A DNA stretch of 64,000 nucleotides, taken from assembly GCF_040958095.1 (NCBI RefSeq), contig NC_091228.1:6001700-6065699 (forward strand). Direction: 5' to 3'. Shown here one piece after another: positions 32,426-43,684 of this stretch. The position numbers and the translations under genes are program-made. The stretch comes from Procambarus clarkii (lineage: Eukaryota > Arthropoda > Malacostraca > Decapoda > Cambaridae). The notes under the pieces were generated by a model. The model was given only the letters and a program-made list of their open reading frames with translations. It had not been told where the DNA came from and did not search any database. Each line of letters starts with the position of its first letter. Within the stretch, counting starts at the first letter, position 1.

Positions 32426-32925
32426 GTGGGGAAGTCTTGGTTGTAGGGTTGATATAAAGCCATTGCTTGGTTACTGACATTAATACTTATAAAGATAAAA
32501 TAGCAGCATCCAAGCTTGGCGGGCGTCTTGTACGCGCTCTGTTGTTTACATACTGCTGGCGTATGAAACGCAGCGCATACAAACGGACGGTGCCGTTTGC
32601 TATGTTTTTGATTGTTGCCGCCGAAGACGGCTAGTTTATTGTGCACCCCATACTCATCCTGTGAGCGGTAGCGTAAAAGCATTACAGAGGGCACAAAAGG
32701 TCTTTATCAGACCTCATCTTAGATTATTACATAAACAATTTCATCTATCCTTCACACCTTATAGTAACAATGTCAGCTAGTTACAGAGAAAGTGCTATTA
32801 CAAGAGCTACATATTTACAGTAAGTCATCATACATTAATGGTAGCTAATATCGCTAATACATAATAGTTTGACCAATGAGGATATTACAGAGTCAGAGGG
32901 GAGCTTTTGTTTATTTTTTTTTTTT

Positions 32926-33183
32926 GAGATATATACAAGAGTTGTTACATTCTTGTACAGCCACTAGTACGCGTAGCGTTTCGGGCAAGTCCTTAATCCT
33001 ATGGTCCCTGGATCCCCTGCCGCGAAGAATCGTTTTTTCATCCAAGTACACATTTTACTGTTGCGTTAAACAGAGGCTACAGTTAAGGATTTGCGCCCAG
33101 TAAATCCTCCCCGGCCAGGATACGAACCCATGACATAGCGCTCGCGGAACGCCAGGCGAGTGTCTTACCACTACACCACGGAG
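32926..33183 (-). mobile_element. SINE family 2, full-length minus copy
   Basis: Poly-T at the left, body, and complete tRNA-like head at the right (GAACGCCAGGCGAGTGTCTT, ACCACTACACCACGGAGACT). Head-to-head with the copy at 33318. Confidence 0.9.
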
Positions 33184-33201
33184 ACTGCCTTTATTATTAG
33201 T

Positions 33202-33298
33202 CCTCACAATACACTACTTGTTTCTGAATCTCATATGTGGTTCATCTACTGGAAGCGAACGACATATGAGATTCAGAAACAAGTAGTGTATTGTGAGG
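33202..33298. repeat. 97-bp palindrome between two SINEs
   Basis: Arms of about 36 bp from CCTCACAATACACTACTTGT to its reverse complement, with a 25-bp loop. Confidence 0.9.
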
Positions 33299-33317
33299 TT
33301 TGCTATGAACATGACGG

Positions 33318-33660
33318 TATCCTGGCCGGGGAGGATTTACTGGGCACAAATCCTTAACTGTCCAAAACGCTTTGCGTAATAGTGGCTTTAGGCATTGTAT
33401 GTACTAGCTCTATCTATAAATCCATCAACCTTTTTAGCTCACCTTGTATGTATGTACTTTACCTGAATAAATATTTGTATTTGTATTTTTTAACTGTAGC
33501 CTCTGTTTAACCCAACAGTAAAATGGGTACTTGGTTGTAAAAACGATTCTTCGTGGGGGTCGTATTCCAGGGACCATAGGATTAAGAACTTGCCCGAAAC
33601 GCTACGCGTACTAGTGGCTGTACAAGAACGTAACAACTCTTGTATATATCTCAAAAAAAA
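33318..33660 (+). mobile_element. SINE family 2, plus copy with nested insertion
   Basis: Starts ATCCTGGCCGGGGAGGATTT and ends TATATATCTCAAAAAAAAA. Interrupted at 33362-33489 by a 128-bp retroelement tail (ACCTGAATAAATATTTGTAT, T-rich end) flanked by TTAACTGT at 33354-33361 and 33490-33497. Confidence 0.9.
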
Positions 33661-34560
33661 AATAATAATTAAGAAAATCTGAAAAGAAACCTTCTCTATC
33701 GTGTACGACTTGGGAAGGAATCGAACTGTTGCTATTTAGGAGAACCTATTTTAATATTTTAAGAACTGACTGCTCTAAAATCTTTAATTATGATGAAGTG
33801 ATCATTCAACATGGTTGACGTGTGTGGGTTTATACCTGATTTACCTGAGGGCCACTAACTCTAGTGGCCTCGACGAGGACAGGAAGCCGGCGGCTTCCAG
33901 CTTCCTAAATGGTGTTCCGAAGAGTGTACACCATTTATCTCCGTGTATACAACTGAGTTTACTCAAGTTCTGTATTAAATTTGAACAAAATTGTACTTGC
34001 TGGTGGTTAGGAAACTATTGTACTCCCGTCCTTAGTTTCCCTCCAGTGGTTGATGGTCTCAAGCCAGATACCGGCCACGTCACATCAGCAATATCATTAA
34101 TGTGGATAATGTGATATATATTCGGTGCAGTAAGGACATGTTGTGCAACCCGTCCTCCTAATAGAACGTCGCATTTTGACGGAAACTCCTCCTAAGGCCA
34201 GAACGGTTGTATTTGAAAATGATAGCGGCTTCCGCTTTCAGTTTTTTGGGTTCTCTGTAAGTTTGGATAAGGGGGAACTTTAGTACGACTGTTTCTTGAC
34301 GTTTGGAAACCTTAGGAGGACGAGCTGGTTATCAACATTCTCACAAAGCCACTAACAAGCTAAAGGTTTCGGCCGTGACACTTACATAATGATTGCCAGA
34401 TTTGTTCAGAATTTACAGTTGTTTAGAAGTTAACTTTTTGATAGAACAAACTATAGGAAAGTTGTACGTGTCTGCGTCTTGCGCTGTGGCCAATAATTCC
34501 CACATATTTAGTGATGGATAATAGTTCTTGTTAGAATAGAGTTATGTAAAATCCAGTGAT
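33660..34560. other. repeat-remnant spacer, no gene seen
   Basis: Contains a pair of inverted CCTCCTAA-rich blocks near 34150-34200 and 34290-34330. The open frame at 33815-34114 overlaps a dispersed repeat and has no splice or family support. Confidence 0.35.
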
Positions 34561-34565
34561 CAAGA

Positions 34566-34660
34566 GCCAGCTAGGCTGCCAGCTTGACTGCCAGCTTGGC
34601 TGCCAGCTTGGCTGCCAGCTAGGCTGCCAGCTTGGCTGCCAGCTCGACTGCCAGATCGGC
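34566..34660. repeat. short minisatellite, GCTGCCAGCTTG unit
   Basis: About 8 copies of a 12-bp unit. Confidence 0.9.
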
Positions 34661-35051
34661 TGCCATGATTGCAGACACAATGGCATGGGTCTCCACCGTG
34701 TTCAGAATTCTGATTACTGATGGGGTGGAAGGGAATATTCTAGGAGAGAGATGCATCGTCAAGACCGGTCTCTCTCTCTCTCTCCAGATAGTCGTTATCT
34801 TGGCTTCTCTTCCACTTTATCTTCGAGGAGGGACCTAAGAACGCCCCCTCCCCCCAGGAAGGAGAACCATGGTAAGGGGGGACCAGGAGGAAATCCCTCC
34901 CTCCACACGGAAGAAAGACTCAAGGCAAGGGACCGGGTAGGAGGAGACCTTAGACCTTTGTTATATCAGAGCTTTTTGTTTCACATTTTCTAATTTTTCC
35001 AGAAAATCGAAGTCTGGGACAGAGAATAAGTTGGTGGAGGAGAGCCTTTAA

Positions 35052-35165
35052 TTTTCAATTTTGCCCCGAGGGGCGAGTTTATTGGGCAGCGCCACTCATC
35101 TTGTGAGTGGACACACCGCCATAGCAGCATGTACAACAATCCCCAATAGGAAGAAAACCCGCGCC
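35052..35165 (+). repeat. dispersed repeat, copy 2
   Basis: Contains GCCCCGAGGGGCGAGTTTAT and CCGCCATAGCAGCATGTACA; the inverted partner is at 835-975. Confidence 0.7.
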
Positions 35166-35328
35166 TTGTGCATGGGTGTCAGATCCCTATAGTGTGCACG
35201 GTACAGTAGGCTTGACGTCTCATGCTTGACCAGTCCCCAGGAGGTCACAGCCCCCAGGAGGTCCCAGCCCCCAGGAGGTCCCAGCTGTGTGACGCTGCTG
35301 TGATGCTCGAATACACAGTGGCTAGATT

Positions 35329-35577
35329 CACGAAGCAGTTACGCAAGCACTTACGAACCTGTCCATCTTTTCTCCATCTTTGGCGGCTTTGTTTACAATT
35401 ATTAAACAGTTAATGAGCTCCGAAGCACCAGGAGGCTGTTTATAACAATAACAACAGGTGATTGGCAAGTTTTCATGCTTGTAAACTGTTTAATAAATGT
35501 AACCAAAGCCGTCAAAGATTGAGGAAAGATGTACACGTTCGTAAGTGCTTGCGTAACTGCTTCGTAAATCAAGCTCC
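35329..35577. mobile_element. FB-A inverted-repeat element, copy 6
   Basis: Arms TGGCTAGATTCACGAAGCAG and AACTGCTTCGTAAATC with the standard interior (CTCCGAAGCACCAGGAGGCT). Confidence 0.8.
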
Positions 35578-35954
35578 AGGTTCGCTTCCCTGAGTGAACG
35601 AGGTGGGGAGGGGGGGCACGCCCCCATTACCCCCCTCCAATGTTTACCTTACGTGACGGTCGAGGTGTAGGAGCCTATTAGCCCGGGAGCTGCAGGTGTT
35701 TGAGTTACCGTGTGTGGACACAGCTGAAAACAACACCGAGCTGTTATTGTACCCCCGTTAACAAGGGTGTTGAGTCTCGTGTGTCCCCCCCCCACCCCCC
35801 TTCGTGTCTGAGTGGGCGACACTACCACTCACACCAGCCTCCGGAATATCTTACTAGGGGGGTGTCAGAGGACACACGTTCAACACTCACACCAGAGGCA
35901 GACATAGACAGGGTGACATCAGCGGCGTATGGGTCGCTGGCCAGCATTAGAACG

Positions 35955-36235
35955 TCGTTTAGAAACCTAAACGTTTTGAAACCTAAATCGTTAGAAACCT
36001 AAACGTTTTGAAACCTAAACCGTTAGAAACCTAAACGTTTTGAAACCTAAACCGTTAGAAACCTAAACCGTTAGAAACCTAAACATTTTGAAACCTAAAC
36101 CGTTAGAAACCTAAACGTTTTGAAACCTAAACCGTTAGAAACCTAAACGTTTTGAAACCTAAACTGTTAGAAACTTAAACGTTTAGAAACCTAAACGTTT
36201 AGAAACCTAAACGTTTAGAAACCTAAACGTTTTTG
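35955..36235. repeat. minisatellite, AGAAACCTAAACGTTTTGAA unit
   Basis: About 18 short units of GAAACCTAAACSKTT type, alternating two forms (CGTTTTG and CGTTA). Confidence 0.9.
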
Positions 36236-36489
36236 GCGTGTATTGGCCATTTGAGGTTTGAGAAAGCTGCCAGATACCGTCTGTATCGCAGGCGTCTTCT
36301 GGCCCCTACAACCTCACGTTGTCTGGGTTCTGCTCTCTCTAGTTCCATGCTTGCCTCACAACTTCGTGGTAATGATTACTCAAAGCTGATGCAAAATAGC
36401 GTTGATATCCCGCTAATTATACGTTATCAAGCCTGCTTTGTCCATCATCCCTCTCTGGACACTTTCCTGCCTGCCTACAATGCTACACA

Positions 36490-36770
36490 CCAGAATACAG
36501 CACTACCTAACTCCAGATTACAGTACTACGCTCTAGAATACAGTGCTACACTCCAGAATACAGTGCTACACTCCAGAATACAATGCTACACTCCAGAATA
36601 CAATGCTACACTCCAGAATACAGTGCTACACTCCAGAATACAGCACTACCTAACTCCAGATTACAGTACTACGCTCCAGAATACAGTACTATGCTCTAGA
36701 ATACAATGCTACACTCCAGAATACAATGCTACACTCTAGAATACAATGCTACACTCAAGAATACATTACT
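36490..36770. repeat. minisatellite, 20-bp unit
   Basis: About 14 copies of CTCCAGAATACAGTGCTACA and variants. Confidence 0.9.
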
Positions 36771-37163
36771 CCACTCCGGAAGTCGATCAACCCCAACTAG
36801 AGGAATCAATGTTTTGTCTTTTGATAACCTGATGATTAACAGTCTTGTGCTGACGTCATCTGCGCTTTCCATGCAAGAAATTGATGTCTCTGTGGCGTCA
36901 TAGGCTACCGGGAAGCCGGGAAGCTCCCCCAATCCGGATTCAACTCAACAGCAGCTCTCAAAAACAGATCAATATCTTGGCGTTCAAGAACGCCTGCGTG
37001 AATCTCATGGAGGACATCTAGGTGTAGTGTGGATGACAACAACGTTTCGTTGAATATCTTAGTGTGATTTATATGAAGAGTTGGGGCAGTGTTGGAGAGG
37101 AGGTGGTGGAGATGGCACTGGTGTAGGGTGTCGGTGCCAGCTCCTGCATACCTGACTTACTCA

Positions 37164-37325
<162 letters not shown>

Positions 37326-37477
37326 GGCGTGGAGCCCAGTAGGCTCAGGAACCTGTACACCAGTTGATTGACAGTTGAGAGGCGAGACCAAAGAGCCAGA
37401 GCTCAACCCTCGCAAGCACAACTAGGAGAGTACACACACACATACAAAAAAGTTGATTGTGTGTGTGTGTGTGCAAC

Positions 37478-38378
37478 CTCACAGGATGAGTATGTGTTCA
37501 CAACAAACTACCACACACAGGATGAGTATGTGTTCACAACAAACTACCACTCACAGGATGAGTATGTGTTCACAACAAACTACCACTCACAGGATGAGTA
37601 TGTGTTCACAACAAACTACCACTCACAGGATGAGTATGTGTTCACAACAAACTACCACTCACAGGATGAGTATGAGTTCACAACAAACTACCACTCACAG
37701 GATGAGTATGAGTTCACAACAAACTACCACTCACAGGATGAGTATGTGTTCACAACAAACTACCACTCACAGGATGAGTATGTGTTCACAACAAACTACC
37801 ACTCACAGGATGAGTATGTGTTCACAACAAACTACCACTCACAGGATGAGTATGAGTTCACAACAAACTACCACTCACAGGATGAGTATGAGTTCACAAC
37901 AAACTACCACTCACAGGATGAGTATGTGTTCACAACAAACTACCACTCACAGGATGAGTATGTGTTCACAACAAACTACCACTCACAGGATGAGTATGGG
38001 GTACACAACAAACTACCACTCACAGGATGAGTATGGGGTACACAACAAACTACCACTCACAGGATGAGTATGTGTTCACAACAAACTACCACTCACAGGA
38101 TGAGTATGAGTTCACAACAAACTACCACTCACAGGATGAGTATGAGTTCACAACAAACTACCACTCACAGGATGAGTATGGGGTGCACAACAAACTACCA
38201 CTCACAGGATGAGTATGGGGTACACAACAAACTACCACACACAGGATGAGTATGGGGTACACAACAAACTACCACACACAGGATGAGTATAGGGTGCACA
38301 ACAAACTACCACTCACAGGATGAGTATGGGGTACACAACAAACTACCACACACAGGATGAGTATGGGGTGCACAACAA
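37478..38378. repeat. minisatellite, 36-bp unit
   Basis: About 25 copies with core ACAGGATGAGTATGTGTTCA. Subtypes: GTGTTC, GAGTTC, and a 37-bp GGGGTAC or GGGGTGC form that shifts frame toward the right end. A single dispersed relative lies at 32637-32668 in inverted orientation. Confidence 0.95.
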
Positions 38379-38515
38379 ACACCCAGCTGGGCTAACACTG
38401 GAGCGTATTTACACAGGAGTATTGCAAGCATTGCTGCCAATTGTTGCAACACTAAAGCGGCGAGAGCAGAGCCGCTGAAGCCATTGCAATAGTTAAAGAA
38501 ACAGGTGGAGGAGAA

Positions 38516-38785
38516 GTAGCTAGTAGCACTATATAGCGGAGAGGAAGTACCAGCACTATATAGCGGAGAGGAAGTACCAGCACTATATAGCGGAGAGGAA
38601 GTACCAGGAAGTACCAGCAGTATATAGCGGAGAGGAAGTACCAGGAAGTACCAGCAGTATATAGCGGAGAGGAAGTACCAGCAGTATATAGCGGAGAGGA
38701 AGTACCAGCAGTATATAGCGGAGAGGAAGTACCAGCACTATATATCAGGAGAGGAAGTACCAGTAGTATCAGGGGAGGAAGTACC
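38516..38785. repeat. minisatellite, 27-bp unit
   Basis: About 10 copies with core TATATAGCGGAGAGGAAGTA and two inserted AGGAAGTACC blocks. Confidence 0.9.
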
Positions 38786-38997
38786 AATAACAATAACAAT
38801 TGTATTACATGTAGGAGCAAATGTAACACAATTATTGAACTTCAGAGCTGGAATAAATATCAAAGGGGTCGTAATAGTGAAAATTATTATCATTAAAAGT
38901 AATAATTTACATTTTTATTATTAATTAAATGTATTAATATTACTATTTGCACTGGCAAGACGGTGCATTAGACGTAAACCGTCTTTCTCCGTCAGAT

Positions 38998-39069
38998 TCC
39001 TCGGTAGTATAGTGGTGAGTATCCCCGCCTGTCACGCGGGAGACCGGGGTTCGATTCCCCGCCGGGGAG
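38998..39069 (+). tRNA. tRNA-Asp-GTC: tRNA-Asp (GUC)
   Basis: A 72-nt cloverleaf: acceptor TCCTCGG pairs with CCGGGGA, D arm GTATAGTGGTGAGTAT, anticodon arm CCCGCCTGTCACGCGGG with anticodon GTC, T arm CCGGGGTTCGATTCCCCG. A run of about 18 T from 39073 serves as the Pol III terminator. No intron. Unlike the SINE heads it folds completely, so it is probably functional. Confidence 0.95.
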
Positions 39070-39604
39070 GATCTTTTTTTTTTTTTTTTTTGGTGCTACT
39101 TATACATTGTATTCCGTTTATTCTGTCTTGAAGAACAGCACCATGAAGAACATGGTACTCTTCTTCATCCCCAGGTGTTCTGGGGAGAAGTTTAGTTGTT
39201 ATAATAGCCTATGGAGACTGTTGTGTCAGCGTTGATAGCCTCATATAACGTCATAATACACGTATAATGAGTGCCCACACCAGAATAGAAGTTCTGGAAT
39301 TTATGCATAGTTAAAGAACATCATTTCCACTCGAACAAGAATATCAATAGGTTTTGGGGGGTTGTACAGGCTAACTGAAACAAACTCCAATTCCTCCTCT
39401 TTGTCCCTGCCAGACACAACACATCTATTTGGTATAGCTCACACGAGTCCTTGTGCCTAGACATGCTTCCAGCACGACAAACATGTGTACTCATCGTCCT
39501 GAATTATATCAGGGAGGATGAATGTTCACCAATCCTTGTTTGAGAGCACCAACATTGGCAATGATGTTCGCGAAGCTGGCAGACAGCATTGCTGATGTGG
39601 TGCT

Positions 39605-39705
<101 letters not shown>

Positions 39706-39858
39706 GTAGCAGTCTTTCCTGTAGACATATTTTATTAAATATGACCGAAAAAGTAAGATTAATAATTCTAACACGAATTTTCTCAATCTTTCGTACATTA
39801 TGCTTCACTGTTGGAGGTAAATCAAAAATCACTTCTCCAAAATTCATTTTTATTTCTA

Positions 39859-39910
39859 GTCTGACGCGACACGGGCGCGTTTCGTAAAACTTATTACATT
39901 TTCAAAGACT
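39859..39910 (-). ncRNA. hammerhead-like fold, copy 2 (Penelope 3' region)
   Basis: On the minus strand: stem I GUCU/AGAC, loop UUGAAAAU, stem II GUAA/UUAC, GAAA, stem III CGCG/CGCG closed by an A-U pair, then C17 of GUC. Compared with 30272-30321, stems I and II differ in sequence but stay paired, and the unpaired parts are unchanged. The expected CUGANGA is replaced by UUGAAAAU. Confidence 0.5.
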
Positions 39911-40114
39911 TCACAAATACACAACTGATTAGAACTTGCGTTTCCCTGATTTTATATCTACATTTGAGTGAGGTGGGAAGGGTGATGTGGCATTACATTT
40001 GAGTAAGGTGGGAAGGATGATGTGGCATTAGAGGATATTAATAGGGTATTAAAAGTATCAACACAAGACAGAACACGAAACAATGGATATTGAATAGAAG
40101 TGTTTGTAGAAAGC

Positions 40115-41530
40115 CTATTGGTCCATATTTCTTGATGCTTCTATATTGGAGCGGAGTCTTGAGGTGGGTAGAATATAGTTGTGCAATAATTGGCTGTTGA
40201 TTGCTGGTGTTGACTTCTTGATGTGTAGTGCCTCGCAAACGTCGAGCCGCCTGCTATCGCTGTATCTATCGATGATTTCTGTGTTGTTTACTAGGATTTC
40301 TCTGGCGATGGTTTGGTTATGGGAAGAGATTATATGTTCCTTAATGGAGCCCTGTTGTTTATGCATCGTTAAACGCCTAGAAAGAGATGTTGTTGTCTTG
40401 CCTATATACTGGGTTTTTTGGAGCTTACAGTCCCCAAGTGGGCATTTGAAGGCATAGACGACGTTAGTCTCTTTTAAAGCGTTCTGTTTCGTGTCTGGAG
40501 AGTTTCTCATGAGTAGGCTGGCCGTTTTTCTGGTTTTATAGTAAATCGTCAGTTGTATCCTCTGATTTTTGTCTGTAGGGATAACGTTTCTATTAACAAT
40601 ATCTTTCAGGACCCTTTCCTCTGTTTTATGAGCTGTGGAAAAGAAGTTCCTGTAAAATAGTCTAATAGGGGGTATAGGTGTTGTGTTAGTTGTCTCTTCG
40701 GAGGTTGCATGGCTTTTCACTTTCCTTCTTATGATGTCTTCGATGAAACCATTGGAGAAGCCGTTATTGACTAGAACCTGCCTTACCCTACAGAGTTCTT
40801 CGTCGACTTGCTTCCATTCTGAGCTGTGGCTGAGAGCACGGTCGACGTATGCGTTAACAACACTCCTCTTGTACCTGTCAGGGCAGTCGCTGTTGGCATT
40901 TAGGCACATTCCTATGTTTGTTTCCTTTGTGTAGACTGCAGTGTGGAAACCTCCGCCCTTTTCCATGACTGTTACATCTAGAAAAGGCAGCTTCCCATCC
41001 TTTTCCGTCTCGTAAGTGAAACGCAGCACGGAACTCTGCTCAAATGCCTCCTTCAGCTCCTGCAGATGTCTGACATCAGGTACCTGTGTAAAAATGTCGT
41101 CAACATACCTGCAGTATATGGCCGGTTTCAAGTTCATGTCGACTAAGACTTTTTGCTCGATGGTACCCATGTAGAAGTTTGCAAACAGGACACCTAGGGG
41201 AGAACCCATAGCGACCCCATCTACTTGCTTATACATGTGCCCATCCGGGCTCAAGAAGGGTGCCTCTTTAGTACAAGCTTGGAGTAGTTTCCTCAGAATA
41301 CTTTCTGGCATGTCAAGAGGAGTACAGGCTGGATCACGATACACTCTGTCGGCTATCATTCCGATTGTCTCGTCCACAGGTACGTTGGTAAACAGCGATT
41401 CTACGTCCAACGAGGCTCTTATCCCTGTGGCCCGTGCGCCCCGCAGTAAGTCCACAAATTCCTTTGGAGACTTCAGGCTGAAGGCGCAAGGAACATAAGG
41501 AGTCAGCAGGCCGTTGAGTCGCTTCGCCAA
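40115..41530 (-). CDS. Penelope reverse transcriptase / GIY-YIG endonuclease, N-terminally truncated
   Basis: An uninterrupted frame of about 470 codons beginning (P)TYRLAKRLNGLLTPYVPC, which is internal to the family's RT, so the N-terminal part is missing and the first TTG is not a true start. RT motifs: SLDVESLFTNVP (A), VDGVAMGSPLG (B), YCRYVDDIF (catalytic YVDD, C), LPFLDVTV (D). The C-terminal GIY-YIG nuclease: VVYAFKCPLGDC, TQYIGKTTTSLSRRL. The intact frame implies a recent insertion. Not mobile by itself without the N-terminus. Confidence 0.92.
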   Translation of the reverse strand: MAKRLNGLLTPYVPCAFSLKSPKEFVDLLRGARATGIRASLDVESLFTNVPVDETIGMIADRVYRDPACTPLDMPESILRKLLQACTKEAPFLSPDGHMYKQVDGVAMGSPLGVLFANFYMGTIEQKVLVDMNLKPAIYCRYVDDIFTQVPDVRHLQELKEAFEQSSVLRFTYETEKDGKLPFLDVTVMEKGGGFHTAVYTKETNIGMCLNANSDCPDRYKRSVVNAYVDRALSHSSEWKQVDEELCRVRQVLVNNGFSNGFIEDIIRRKVKSHATSEETTNTTPIPPIRLFYRNFFSTAHKTEERVLKDIVNRNVIPTDKNQRIQLTIYYKTRKTASLLMRNSPDTKQNALKETNVVYAFKCPLGDCKLQKTQYIGKTTTSLSRRLTMHKQQGSIKEHIISSHNQTIAREILVNNTEIIDRYSDSRRLDVCEALHIKKSTPAINSQLLHNYILPTSRLRSNIEASRNMDQ

Positions 41531-41622
41531 TCTGTACGTGGGTGTGGGTGTACAAACATGTACGAAAGATTGAGAAAATTCGTGTTAGAATTATTAATCT
41601 TACTTTTTCGGTCATATTTAAT

Positions 41623-41626
<4 letters not shown>

Positions 41627-41705
<79 letters not shown>
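41627..41705. repeat. (TA)n microsatellite
   Basis: About 39 TA units between the Penelope element and FB-E. Confidence 0.98.
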
Positions 41706-41708
<3 letters not shown>

Positions 41709-42091
41709 GTACCTAGTAGCCAGAACTCACTTTTCAGCCTACAATGCAAGGCCCAATTTGCCTAATAAGCCAAGTTTTCATGAATTAATATATTTTCTCT
41801 AATTTTTTTCTTATGCAATGATAAAGCAACCTATTTCATTATGTAAGAGGTCAATTTTTTTTTATTGGAGTTAAAATTAACGTAGATATATGACCGAACC
41901 TAACCAACCCTACCTAACCTAACCTAACCTATCTTTATAGGTTAGGTTAGGTTAGGAAGCCGAAAAAGTTAGGTTAGGTTAGGTTAGGTAGGTTAGGTAG
42001 TCGAAAAGCAATTAATTCATGAAAACTTGGCTTATTAGGCAAATCGGGCCTTGCATAGTAGGCTCAGAAGTGAGTTCTGGCTACTAGGTAC

Positions 42092-42094
<3 letters not shown>
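41706..42094. mobile_element. FB-E foldback with internal telomere-like repeats
   Basis: Arms of about 95 bp from GTCGTACCTAGTAGCCAGAA to its reverse complement, embedded in (TA)n on both sides. The interior has CCTAACCTAACCTAACC (41913-41930), then GGTTAGGTTAGGTTAGG (41940-41956) and a further TTAGG tract at 41968-41997, so arthropod telomere motifs lie in opposite orientation around the centre. Confidence 0.85.

Positions 42095-42126
<32 letters not shown>
42095..42126. repeat. (TA)n microsatellite, continuation
   Basis: Right-hand part of the TA tract split by FB-E. Confidence 0.95.
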
Positions 42127-42129
<3 letters not shown>

Positions 42130-42317
42130 CTGTTGTCCTCGACAAAGTAAAATGCTACCTGCAGGGCTTCAGATAGCCACTAAGCACCTGAATCCGGCCC
42201 CAGATCTGAGCATTTCTATATCTGTTCACAGATTATATCTTCCTGGATTATAATAGATAATCTGTAGATAATCTTCCTAGATCATCTGTAGATTATCTCT
42301 ACAGATTATATCTACAT

Positions 42318-42392
42318 ATCAAGTTCAAGTACGTTTATTGAGAAAATAAAGTATATCTCAAGAGGATAGAGTAGCTTAGGCTATTTCTATCT
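42318..42392. mobile_element. retroelement 3' tail fragment
   Basis: Inverted relative of 4425-4500 (AAGTTCAAGTACGTTTATTG). Confidence 0.5.
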
Positions 42393-43000
42393 TCCAATCT
42401 GTATATCTTTCTATATTTGATCAAAACTCTCCAAATCCTTTTCGCATCGACAAGTGGCCTTCCCTGTTTCATGGCTATACTTGATGTCAAGCCCGTAATT
42501 GTGAAAAGTGTAAAAAAAATGTAATAAAAGTGAGAAGTGTGGAACTTTAGCTGGAGCAGGACCTATAGTTCACAGGTACGGAGGTTGTCTTGTCTCGTTA
42601 CGATGCAATCTTTGGCACTAATTTGGTAGATGAGTAGCACCTTGTTGAGTGCTGTTGATGTTATTTAGGTCGACGCCGAGTTTGGCGGTGCAGAACTTGG
42701 CGATATTGCTGATTACACAGCTCTCTTTTTAGAGCGCGCTAGGCTTGCCCTATATCTACCCATCGAGCCTCACCTGCCCCTTACCCACGGCAGCCTTCCC
42801 GTCCCCTCCCTCTCCACCCCCCGTGGCTTCCTGTGGGCGCCCCTGGGCTATTTCTGGGAGAGCAGCGTGCCCAGCTATGTCGAAGAGGGGGAAGGGAAGA
42901 GTGTGACGAGGCACTTGGACCTACAACACCTACCACCCACACGCCCCCGAGCCTAATCACTCGGCCTGCGAGGAAGTGGAAAGGTCCCTGGCACTGCCAG

Positions 43001-43465
43001 GTGAGTCTGGTATTGGGGAAATCCTTGGCACTGCTTGGAGGTGAGTCGTGGTGCTGGGAAGATCCCTAGCACTGCTTGGAGGTGGGTCGTGGTACTGGGA
43101 AGGTCCCTGGCACTGCCAGAAGGCGAGTCCTAGGTCCTTGGCACTGCCAGAAGGTGAGCCCTAGGTCCTTGGCACTGCCAGAAGGTGAGTCGTAGGTCCT
43201 TGGCACTACCAGAAGGTGAGTCGTAGGTCCTTGGCACTACCAGAAGGCGAGTCCTAGGTCCTTGGCACTGCCAGAAGGTGAGCCCTAGGTCCTTGGCACT
43301 GCCAGAAGGTGAGTCGTAGGTCCTTGGCACTACCAGAAGGTGAGTCGTAGGTCCTTGGCACTGCCAGAAGGTGAGTCCTAGGTCCTTGGCACTGCCAGAA
43401 GGTGAGTCGTAGGTCCTTGGCACTGCCAGAAGGTGAGTCGTAGGTCCTTGGCACTGTCCACAGGT
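43001..43465. repeat. minisatellite with a perfect 5' splice-site motif, about 30-bp unit
   Basis: About 14 units with core GGCACTGCCAGAAGGTGAGT. AG|GTGAGT is a near-ideal splice donor. The leftmost unit reads CTGCCAG|GTGAGTC at 43000/43001 and follows an open stretch that begins after a TAG acceptor-like site at 42730-42732. Confidence 0.9.
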
Positions 43466-43684
43466 GAGGTGTAAGAGCGGGGGGACAGGGAGGAAGGCAA
43501 CATTCCTCACCGGCGGTGCCCGGGGGCGATGGAGGTGATGTCATGCAGCCCCTCCCTGTAGTCACCTTAAAAACCTGGTGACGTGAGCGATAATTCTGGC
43601 CGGTGGCTATAAGTGCTGCTGGCTAGCTTGGCGAGTCCCCTGGCCGGGCTTGGCGGGGCGACTGGCGACGGAGGAGGCTGACAG

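Noticed and set aside
37368-38067. Repeat protein QDEYVFTTNYHS
   Set aside because: The 36-bp minisatellite is open in several frames; 37-bp units shift the frame; no promoter or splice context.
42733-43000. Possible exon between a TAG acceptor and a GTGAGT donor
   Set aside because: One frame stops at about 42955 and another at 42741; no partner exons and no recognisable protein. Mentioned only in connection with the donor array.
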